Translations under genes and position numbers: made by a program
Notes under the pieces: model-generated
Told to the model about the DNA's origin: nothing
The model's input: only the letters and a program-made list of their open reading frames with translations
Database searches by the model: none
Source of the DNA: CAZMCC01 sp964564695
GTDB lineage: Bacteria; Planctomycetota; Phycisphaerae; Phycisphaerales; UBA1924
DNA: 12,391 bases
Direction: 5' to 3'
Assembly (NCBI GenBank): GCA_964564695.1
Contig: CAZMCC010000103.1
Coordinates: forward strand, 1 to 12,391
In this document: in pieces, positions 1 to 6,565 of the stretch
Layout of the letters: the number at the start of each line of letters is the position of its first letter
How positions within the stretch are numbered: position 1 is the stretch's first letter

Positions 1-44
1 CCCCCGCCCCCGCCCCCCCCCCGCCCCCCGCCCCCGCCCCCGCC
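1..44. repeat. C-rich low-complexity tract, CCCCCG units
   Basis: Bases 1-44 are runs of 5 to 10 C separated by single G, an irregular tandem of CCCCCG. On the - strand this gives at least four closely spaced runs of five or more G, the pattern that can form a G-quadruplex. In the reading frame that joins yicC it encodes alternating Pro and Ala, so it may simply be a coding Pro/Ala linker. The tract touches the window edge, so its full length is unknown. Confidence 0.75.
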
Positions 45-137
45 ACCCGCGGCGCCCGGGCGCTGTTGCGACCCGACCGTTCCGCAGGCGCCGCCCGTCG
101 TCCGATGTTCGACCCCGCCCACAAGGAGCGCGCGTGA
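3..137 (+). CDS. C-terminal tail of an upstream protein (partial, Pro/Ala-rich)
   Basis: One frame is open from the window edge to a TGA at 135-137, and this stop overlaps the GTG start of yicC as GTGA. The codons end mostly in C or G, as expected for genes here. The encoded tail is a Pro/Ala low-complexity stretch followed by a basic segment ending MFDPAHKERA. The same GTGA overlap occurs at the next junction (1021-1024), which supports this as the end of a real, translationally coupled gene. Only about 44 codons are visible and another frame is also open, so the call is tentative. The function cannot be judged from this tail. Confidence 0.4.
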   Translation, partial: PAPAPPPPPAPAPATRGARALLRPDRSAGAARRPMFDPAHKERA

Positions 138-1024
138 TCCGCAGCATGACCGGCTTCGGCGAGGCCTCGGCCCAGCACGCGGGCGTGCACTTCTTTGTCG
201 AGATCCGCGCCCTCAACTCCAAGTACTTCAAGGCCGTAATCCGTCTCCCCGAGGAATTCCAGTCCCTCGAGGCCGAGATCGAGAGCGAGCTCCGCAAGCG
301 CCTCACCCGCGGCTCGGTCTTCCTCTCCGGCAAGTGCACCGACGTCACCGGCGACGCCGCCTACGAGATCAACACCAACGCCCTCGCCCGCTACATCGAC
401 CAGCTCAAGCGCGCCCCCCAGATCGCCGGCGGCGAGCTCCGCCTCGATCTCGCCGCCCTGCTCACACTCCCGGGCGTGCTCCAGCCCCCCGCCAACGAGG
501 AAGAGCGCCTCGAGCGCGCCCGCGGCGGATTCCGTCCGCTCGTCGACCAGGCCGTCGCCCGCCTCACCTCCATGCGGGAGAGCGAGGGCAAGGCCCTGCT
601 CGCCGACCTGCTCATCCACCGCAACGACATCCAGACGCGCCTCGCCGCCATCACCGAGCGCGCACCCGCTGTGTCCGCGGACTACGAGAAACGCCTCCGC
701 ACCCGCATCGAGCAGATGCTCACCGAGAACGGGCTCACCATCCAGCCCGTCGACCTCGTCCGCGAAGTCGGCATCGCCGCCGAACGAGGCGACATCTCCG
801 AAGAGATCATGCGCCTCGGGCGCCACGTCGAACAGTTCACCGACCTCCTGTCGCGCGACGAGCCCCGCCCCGTCGGGCGAACGCTCGACTTCCTCGCCCA
901 GGAAATGCTCCGCGAAGCCAACACGATCGGCTCCAAGTGCAACGACTCCACGATCTCCCGCCAGATCGTCGAGATCAAGGGCGCGATCGACCGCATCAAG
1001 GAGCAGGTGCAGAACGTCGAGTGA
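134..1024 (+). CDS. yicC: YicC/YloC family endoribonuclease
   Basis: This 296-residue protein matches the YicC/YloC family along its full length; the family is usually close to 290 residues. The N-terminus MIRSMTGFGEA is the family signature. The C-terminal DUF1732 region (about 210-296) ends with a helix containing IVEIKGAIDRIKEQVQN, also typical. E. coli YicC is reported as an endoribonuclease acting on RNA; that role is taken from the family, not seen here. The GTG at 134 is chosen over the ATG at 146 because it restores the conserved MIRS and has AAGGAG at 122-127, six bases upstream. The stop overlaps the next gene's GTG by four bases. In many bacteria guanylate kinase (gmk) follows yicC; here a phosphotransferase does. 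Confidence 0.93.
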   Translation: MIRSMTGFGEASAQHAGVHFFVEIRALNSKYFKAVIRLPEEFQSLEAEIESELRKRLTRGSVFLSGKCTDVTGDAAYEINTNALARYIDQLKRAPQIAGGELRLDLAALLTLPGVLQPPANEEERLERARGGFRPLVDQAVARLTSMRESEGKALLADLLIHRNDIQTRLAAITERAPAVSADYEKRLRTRIEQMLTENGLTIQPVDLVREVGIAAERGDISEEIMRLGRHVEQFTDLLSRDEPRPVGRTLDFLAQEMLREANTIGSKCNDSTISRQIVEIKGAIDRIKEQVQNVE

Positions 1025-2142
1025 GCGACCACCCGCCCCAGCACAGCGCCCGCCCGCCGTCTGCTGAGTTGGCGCAAACCGTGTCCCCCGGAGAGCTCGC
1101 CTCCGTCCTCTCCCATCTCGACCTGGGCGAAGTCCTCCTCGTCTCACCCGTCGCGCTGGGGCGACCCGACTCCCCCAAATCGCTCCTCCGCACCGCCCGC
1201 GGCCTGTTCCTCGTGCGCCGCCTCGTCTCCAGCCCCGACCTCTTCGAACGCATCGCCGTCAGCATGAGCGTCAGCCAGCGCCTCCGCGACGCCGGCCTCC
1301 GCGTGCCGCGCATCATCGAACCCCCGCCGGCCGCCGGGCGCCCACCGGCGCCCCTCATCCCCGTCGGCCAGCACTGGTTCGAGGTCCGCGAGTTCATCCC
1401 CGCCCGCGCCTGTGACCCGACCCCCGCCGACAGCGCACGCCTCGGCGAAGCCGTCGCCCGCGTGCACGCCGCCCTCGCCGGCTTCATGCCCCATCATCCC
1501 GTAGCCTCGTGGAAGCTCCAGAGCGCCGATTCGCTCCGCGCCCGCCTTAACCCCTCCCCCACCCTCGAGCGCCCCGTCGCCGCCAACTTCGACCGCATCG
1601 CCGACCTCGCCACCCTCGCCGCCCGATCCCTCGGCGAGTTCACCGACCTCGATACCAACGACCAGCTCATCCACGGCGACGTCCACCCCGGAAACGTGGT
1701 GTTCATGGGTGGAGGGAGTGGGGCCGTTGAGGAACCCGTCATCCTCGACGTCGAATCCGCCCAGTTCGGCCCCACCATCGCCGACGTCTCCTCCGCGGCC
1801 CTGCATGTGTGGTTGAGGGCCACCCCCCCACCCCCGACCGATAATCACCCCGGATTCATCCCCACTTCACCCCCCCGTTCTCCGGGGTTTGATGCCACCG
1901 CGGCACTGTTCTCGGGGTACCATTCTCATCGCGAGCGGGCGTTCTCTGTGCCGCTCGCGAGGGCAGTGCCGTGGCTGATGATCCACGCGGCGGCATGTGA
2001 GATCGCCGACGCCTCGGTTCAGAAGCACAGCGTGCCCACGGTCCAGCGACTCGTCGCCCTCGTGCGCCGCGTGCTGGACGACATCCTCGACCGGGCCACG
2101 GCGATTACAACGCTTGCCCGGGGCGGGGAAGCGGCTCGCTGA
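1021..2142 (+). CDS. Aminoglycoside/choline-kinase-like phosphotransferase (APH family)
   Basis: A 373-residue protein-kinase-like small-molecule phosphotransferase of the APH/choline kinase/homoserine kinase II group. The catalytic Brenner motif is clear: LIHGDVHPGN, with H218, D220 and N225. The metal-binding acidic segment VILDVESAQFG follows with D243 and E245, then D255. The N-lobe is a short beta region with LFLVRRL around 62-68, where an Arg sits at the usual Lys position. The start is the GTG at 1021 that overlaps the yicC stop (GTGA); there is no Shine-Dalgarno at normal distance, so it probably relies on translational coupling. The frame is open far upstream inside yicC, but that part is an Arg/Pro-rich shadow. 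Two unusual low-complexity stretches, a Gly-rich loop (229-238) and a Pro-rich loop (267-290), interrupt the C-lobe. The substrate is unknown. Confidence 0.87.
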   Translation: MSDHPPQHSARPPSAELAQTVSPGELASVLSHLDLGEVLLVSPVALGRPDSPKSLLRTARGLFLVRRLVSSPDLFERIAVSMSVSQRLRDAGLRVPRIIEPPPAAGRPPAPLIPVGQHWFEVREFIPARACDPTPADSARLGEAVARVHAALAGFMPHHPVASWKLQSADSLRARLNPSPTLERPVAANFDRIADLATLAARSLGEFTDLDTNDQLIHGDVHPGNVVFMGGGSGAVEEPVILDVESAQFGPTIADVSSAALHVWLRATPPPPTDNHPGFIPTSPPRSPGFDATAALFSGYHSHRERAFSVPLARAVPWLMIHAAACEIADASVQKHSVPTVQRLVALVRRVLDDILDRATAITTLARGGEAAR

Positions 2143-2209
2143 TCGGCTCACGGGGCGGAGGTGATCGATGGAACCGACAACCCAGATTAAGAACCAAGGA
2201 CGGCAACCG

Positions 2210-3463
2210 ATGTTCCCGCGCGCCGCGATCGTTGGTCTCGCCGCCGTACTCCTCAGCGCCGGCGCCGCCGACGCCCAGCAGCGGGCCATCCCGCAGCCGC
2301 GCGTCATCGATCTGCAGCGCGAGCGTGCCCTCGAGCAGCAGCGCCTGATCCGCCAGCAGCTCCTCGAGGTCGCCGCCGAGGAAGAAGCCGCGCTCGTGCC
2401 CAACACCGGCCGCTCGCTCGACGATCTCATCACCGCCCTCGACGCCCCCGCGCTGGACGTGCGCCAGACCGCCCACGCCGAGCTCTCGCAGCGCCCCGAC
2501 TTCTCCCTCGCCCAGCTCGAAGAAGCACTCTCGCGTCCGGGCCTCACCCCCGAGCAGCATCTCCGCCTGGGCGCCGCCGCCCGCGACAAGTTCGCCGACA
2601 GCCCCCGCGGCGCCATGGGCATCAGCTGGAATCAGGAAGTCCTCAACCGCGCCTCCATCATCGGCACCATCCCCGGCTTCGACGCGTTCGGCAAGCTCGA
2701 GCCCGGGGACATCTTCGTCTCCGCCGGGGGCCAGCCCATCCGCGGCACCACCGCTCAGCGTCAGCTCCGGTGGCAGATCATCTCCCGCGACCCGGGTGAG
2801 ATTCTCACCGTCGTCGTGCGCCGCGGCAAGGAACTGCGCACCTTCGACCTCACCCTGGGCAACTTCGAGCAGCTCAACGAAGGCCGCGCCGTGCTCTCGG
2901 GCCTCGACCTCGCCTCCGCCTACCGCCTGCGCGAGCAGCGCCTCGGGCGCATCGCCACCGGCGACTCCCTCGGGCTCGCCGCCGACGACTGGGTCGTCGC
3001 CCGCGTCGAAGGCGACGAGCGCATGCGCAACCAGAACATCCGCCGGCGCAGCCCCAACGGCCAGCCCGTGCTCGTCGCGGGCGGCGCCCCCCGCCAAGGC
3101 CTCGACGACGACCGCGAAGAGAGCCGCCTGATCGGCGCCCGCGGCAAGATCGCCGTCGTCCGCGCCAACCCCGCGCGCATCGTGCTCAACGACCCGATGA
3201 GCCGCCCGGTCACGACGCGTCAGATGACCATCCAGGAAGAGATCGCGGCCGTCGAAGACCGCATCACCAAGCTCCGCAAGATGGTCGAAAACCCGATCGA
3301 CGAATCGGTCCGCCCCGGCGTCGGCGTCATCGAAGGCCAGAACGCGGACCAGATCCGCCTGAGCGCAGAGAAGCGCCTCACCGCCGCCGAGCGCGTGCTC
3401 GAAGCCCTCAAGGCCGAGGCCGCCGAAACCGGCGAACTCGTCGAGCACACCGACAGCAAGTGA
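2210..3463 (+). CDS. Exported PDZ-domain protein with C-terminal coiled coil
   Basis: A 417-residue protein with an N-terminal signal peptide: basic MFPR, a hydrophobic core AAIVGLAAVLLSAGAA, and cleavage after ADA before QQ. A Gln/Arg/Glu-rich helix follows. Residues about 136-218 form a PDZ domain, recognised by IPGFDAFGKLEPGDIFVSAG, then GQPIRG and a closing beta region DPGEILTVVVRRGKELRTFDL. The C-terminus (about 340-417) is charged and helical, probably a coiled coil. No protease triad is visible, so it is more likely a scaffold or ligand-binding envelope protein than a DegP-type enzyme. The ATG at 2210 is chosen because AAGGA lies nine bases upstream and it gives a standard signal peptide. 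The in-frame ATG at 2168, behind GGAGGTGA, would add 14 residues and is a real alternative. It probably shares a transcript with the two genes before it. Confidence 0.82.
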   Translation: MFPRAAIVGLAAVLLSAGAADAQQRAIPQPRVIDLQRERALEQQRLIRQQLLEVAAEEEAALVPNTGRSLDDLITALDAPALDVRQTAHAELSQRPDFSLAQLEEALSRPGLTPEQHLRLGAAARDKFADSPRGAMGISWNQEVLNRASIIGTIPGFDAFGKLEPGDIFVSAGGQPIRGTTAQRQLRWQIISRDPGEILTVVVRRGKELRTFDLTLGNFEQLNEGRAVLSGLDLASAYRLREQRLGRIATGDSLGLAADDWVVARVEGDERMRNQNIRRRSPNGQPVLVAGGAPRQGLDDDREESRLIGARGKIAVVRANPARIVLNDPMSRPVTTRQMTIQEEIAAVEDRITKLRKMVENPIDESVRPGVGVIEGQNADQIRLSAEKRLTAAERVLEALKAEAAETGELVEHTDSK

Positions 3464-3483
3464 TTACTGAGTAGCGAGGGTGC

Positions 3484-3511
3484 CACTACCGTCCGCTTTG
3501 GGACGGTAGTG
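3484..3511 (+). terminator. Stem-loop terminator after the PDZ gene
   Basis: An 11-base perfect inverted repeat, CACTACCGTCC at 3484-3494 and GGACGGTAGTG at 3501-3511, encloses a six-base loop GCTTTG. On the + strand it is followed by a T/C-rich run (3513-3526, CTTCTTCTCTT). It lies 20 bases after the PDZ stop, between two convergent genes. The - strand side has no T-run, so it serves the + operon best, though the hairpin could also act on the convergent GH35 transcript. Confidence 0.8.
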
Positions 3512-3537
3512 CTGTCTTCTTCTCTTGACCGACGCCC

Positions 3538-6318
3538 TTATCCCTCAAGCACCATCCGGCACTTCGCCGGATTCGCCCCGTGCTCATCGAACAGCATCAG
3601 CTCGTTCAGCCCCGAGCCGTGGTGCAGCCACGACCGCGGGACCGGATACATCGTCTGCGGCGGCACCGCCTCGCCGTCGCCGGTCGAGACGAAGTAGCGC
3701 CCCAGGTGCTTGCCGTTGATGAGGATCTGGCCCTTGGTGAGCCCGGCCAGCTCGAGCACCGTCGCCGAGCCGTGCCCGTCGCCCACGAAGGTGCACCGCC
3801 ACCAGGTCGGCACGCCCTTGGCGTGCGCCTTGGCGGCCCCGTTGCCCTTCGCCCCCGCCTTGCTGAACGCGTCGGGCGTGGGCGGCTCCCACTTGGCGAA
3901 CGCCCACTGGGCGTCCTCCGACACGTTCTCGTGCGCGTCGAACACCTTCACCGCGGCGCTCAGCCGGTCGGCGTGCGGATCGAGATCGCCCACGGTCGTG
4001 ACTTCGAGCGTGGCCGTCCCGCGCCCGAGCTTCTCCGCGTCGATGAGCATCGGCTCCAGCCCGCACGCCTCGAAGAACTCGATCGGCTCGTTGTTCAAGA
4101 GCACCACGCCGCGGCACCCGGGCGACTCGATCGCGATCGCCAGCGGCGTCTTCTTGCGGTGCGGGATCGACCAGTGCAGCCGGCGCCCGTCCGTCGCGTC
4201 CCCGCGGTGAACCTCCCACAGGGGCGCCCGGAACGCGAGCAGGTCCACCGACGGCGCATCGATGATCTTCGGCTTGCCGAGCTTCACCGTGTCCGCGGCC
4301 CACAGGTGCGACGCGAGGCCGACGGGACGCTTGAGCCCCGTGCCGTCGCTGAAGCGCCCGAAGTTCTCCGCGAGCACCACCACCTGGTGCTCACCCTTCT
4401 TGAACCCCACGCCCAACGACATGTGCGCACCGGGCCCGACGCCCAGCACGCCCTGCGATGCGCCGTCGGCGAGCACGTGGAGCCGGTGCCCGCTGCCGGG
4501 CGCGATGAGCGTCTCCTTGCCCGCGCTCGAGCGCTTGAGCGTCAGCCGGTACCAGCCATAGCCGTACGGCGCCCCGAGCGCGTCGAGCGTGCCGGGGCCC
4601 GCGATCGACGCGTACCGCGGGCTCGACCCGTCGGAATACGCCGTCGCCGGCGCGCTGGTCCACGCGTTGAGCGTCAGCGTGCGCTCGTGGCCCTTGGCGG
4701 CCGCGTGCGGGCGCTTCGGCGCCGCCGCGCCGCCGAACCGGATCGCGCTGACATCACCGGTGCTCGAGATCCGCGTCCCGGTCTTGTGGTCGTGGTGCTG
4801 GATCGGCTGGCCCGTCACCGTGAGCCCCGCCACCCCGAAGAACACCGCGTCGTCGGTCACGAACACCGAATCGACCATCGTGTCCGGGCACACCGCCACG
4901 AGGATCCCCTCGTGGTCCACGCACTGCGGCTCCTCGTTCGCCGGCACGTCGACCTCGAGGCGCGAGCCGTTGATCGACAGCACCGCGCGAGTCCCCGCCG
5001 GCCCGTAGCACACGAACACCCGCCCCACCACCGCCAGCGCGCACAGGTTGCAGTAGTCCAGCGTCGTGCGCCCCGTCAGCCGCGCGTCGAACAGGCACCA
5101 CCGCACGCTCTGCGCGCCCACGGCCACGTCCAGCGACGTCCCGTCCTGCAGCAGCAGCCCGACCGTCCCCGGAGCATCAGTCCCCTCGTGCCGGTGCTCG
5201 CCCGTGAAGATGAACACCACGCTCCCCTGCGAGCCCGCGGCGTGCACGATCGACGCCGCCGCGTCGCTCACGACCTCGGCCGGCCGGCGCACGATCGCCT
5301 GGCGGCTCGGCTCCAGGTTCGCCAGCACCCGCCCGAACCGGCTCGCGAACGTGCACAGGCGCCGGATCGCGGAATACAACGGCGTCTTCTGCCCCAGTTC
5401 GTTGATCGGGGCCCCGCCGTCGGCCGACGTGGTCGCGAATGCGTCGGGCTGAGTGCTCAGCCGCCCGGCCGAGAACCCGAAGTTCGTCCCGCCGTTGAAC
5501 GGATCGATGTTGAACTGCGACCCGGCCGCCAGCGTCTCCGCCAGCCGGCGCAGGGCCACGCCGGGTGTGATCTGCCCGCTCGACTCGCGTCCCCACAGAT
5601 CGTCGTGCCCCAGGCGGAGCCGCGACACATATCGAGGATGGTTCGGACGCACCGCGCCGAGCTGGCGCAGGTTCGAGAGCAGCCCCTCGGCGCCCGTCCA
5701 CGTGTCGATCTCCCCCTCGATCCCCTGCCACAGGTCGTTCGCGTTGATGATGGGGACCGTGAGCCCCGCCTCGCGGAGATAGCGGTTGAGCTCGCCGAGG
5801 TACCCGTGGGCAAGGTCGTCGTGCCCGCACGTCCACCCCGCCTCGCTCTGCACGAGGAGGATCGGTCCGGCCTTGCCCGGGGCCGTCACCTGCAGATCGC
5901 GGACCTGGCCCACGATCGCCGTGATGAACCGAGAGCACGTCTCGAGGAACCCGGAGTTCGCCGTGCGCGGCTGCACGGCCGGCGGCTGCACGACCCACGA
6001 GGGAATCCCGCCCAGGTCGAGCCCGGCGCCGACGTACGGCCCCATCCGGATTACGCAATACATCCCGTGCTTGCCGATAAGCTCGACGAAGTGCCGGATG
6101 TCGTTGTCACCCGTGAAGTCGAACTGCCCCGCACGCGGCTCGTGGCGAGACCACGCGACCGGCGTCTCAACCGTGTTCAGCCCGGCGTGCTTGGCCGCGA
6201 GGATCCGCGCCTCCCACGACTCGCGCGAGACGCGGAAGTACGGGATCGTCCCGCTGACGATCCAGACGCGGCGCCCCTCGATCATGAAGCTCTGGCTGTC
6301 GTACGTGACGGATGACAT
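3538..6318 (-). CDS. Glycoside hydrolase family 35 (beta-galactosidase-like) protein, catalytic residues replaced
   Basis: A 926-residue protein of GH35 architecture without a signal peptide. The N-terminal TIM barrel is clear: VSGTIPYFRV (21-30), AGLNTVETPVAW (45-56), RMGPYV (91-96), GPILLVQSE (151-159), then NGGTNFGF (275-282) and DGGAPINELG (300-309). Beta-sandwich domains follow, with GYGWYRLTL (586-594) and a C-terminal sugar-binding-like GQILINGKHLGRYF (863-876), separated by an Ala/Gly/Lys linker (about 821-835). Aligned without gaps to the family motifs, the acid/base Glu of ENE[FY] is G161, the nucleophile Glu is R233 (family TEFWTGWFDHWG, here SRLRLGHDDLWG), and the Glu of GPYICAEW is G99. 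Family membership is therefore firm but beta-galactosidase activity is doubtful. The ATG at 6318 has AGGAG ten bases upstream; the frame is open to 6576 but that extension overlaps the divergent gene's start and looks non-coding. Confidence 0.88.
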   Translation of the reverse strand: MSSVTYDSQSFMIEGRRVWIVSGTIPYFRVSRESWEARILAAKHAGLNTVETPVAWSRHEPRAGQFDFTGDNDIRHFVELIGKHGMYCVIRMGPYVGAGLDLGGIPSWVVQPPAVQPRTANSGFLETCSRFITAIVGQVRDLQVTAPGKAGPILLVQSEAGWTCGHDDLAHGYLGELNRYLREAGLTVPIINANDLWQGIEGEIDTWTGAEGLLSNLRQLGAVRPNHPRYVSRLRLGHDDLWGRESSGQITPGVALRRLAETLAAGSQFNIDPFNGGTNFGFSAGRLSTQPDAFATTSADGGAPINELGQKTPLYSAIRRLCTFASRFGRVLANLEPSRQAIVRRPAEVVSDAAASIVHAAGSQGSVVFIFTGEHRHEGTDAPGTVGLLLQDGTSLDVAVGAQSVRWCLFDARLTGRTTLDYCNLCALAVVGRVFVCYGPAGTRAVLSINGSRLEVDVPANEEPQCVDHEGILVAVCPDTMVDSVFVTDDAVFFGVAGLTVTGQPIQHHDHKTGTRISSTGDVSAIRFGGAAAPKRPHAAAKGHERTLTLNAWTSAPATAYSDGSSPRYASIAGPGTLDALGAPYGYGWYRLTLKRSSAGKETLIAPGSGHRLHVLADGASQGVLGVGPGAHMSLGVGFKKGEHQVVVLAENFGRFSDGTGLKRPVGLASHLWAADTVKLGKPKIIDAPSVDLLAFRAPLWEVHRGDATDGRRLHWSIPHRKKTPLAIAIESPGCRGVVLLNNEPIEFFEACGLEPMLIDAEKLGRGTATLEVTTVGDLDPHADRLSAAVKVFDAHENVSEDAQWAFAKWEPPTPDAFSKAGAKGNGAAKAHAKGVPTWWRCTFVGDGHGSATVLELAGLTKGQILINGKHLGRYFVSTGDGEAVPPQTMYPVPRSWLHHGSGLNELMLFDEHGANPAKCRMVLEG

Positions 6319-6375
6319 GGCCCGGCGGCTCCTAGGGGTGAGGGTGGCGGTCCCGCTCCTTAGGTCGTGAGGCAC

Positions 6376-6391
6376 CGAATCAATCGATTCG
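6376..6391. promoter_or_regulatory. Palindrome resembling a LacI-family operator
   Basis: CGAATC (6376-6381) and GATTCG (6386-6391) are inverted repeats around AATC. The overlapping core AATCGATT (6382-6389) fits AAnCGnTT, the centre common to many LacI-family operators. It lies about 60 bases before the GH35 start in the 247-base divergent region to the TolC gene. The rest of that region (6319-6565) shows no convincing -35/-10 pair; TACATT at 6531-6536 is a possible -10 for the TolC gene but lacks a good -35. No regulator gene is in the window, so the role is a guess. Confidence 0.25.
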
Positions 6392-6565
6392 CCTGCCAAA
6401 CGACGCGATCCGCTCCCCTCCTCGGCCACCACCAACCCGCCCCAACACAGCCGCCTCCGGCGCGACACCGAGGGGCGGTGAAGGGTAGGGAGGCCTTGAT
6501 CGACTCGCAACATTTCGGGGCTCGGGTGGGTACATTCAGGGCCAAAACCGGCCGGAGAACGCCAT

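Noticed and set aside
1..44. CRISPR-like or direct-repeat array in the C-rich tract
   Set aside because: The units are 6-base low complexity without spacers.
334..1020. N-terminal extension of the phosphotransferase frame inside yicC
   Set aside because: The translated stretch is almost entirely Arg, Pro and His and overlaps yicC; the true start is the GTG at 1021.
2105..3448. 447-codon - strand open frame opposite the PDZ gene
   Set aside because: Its product is a Gly/Ala/Glu/Val-rich antisense shadow with no domain; the + strand has signal peptide, PDZ motifs and Shine-Dalgarno.
3580..6315. 911-codon + strand open frame opposite the GH35 gene
   Set aside because: It is the exact antisense of a well-supported gene, its product is Arg/Pro/His-rich with no motif, and long antisense frames are expected at this GC and codon bias.
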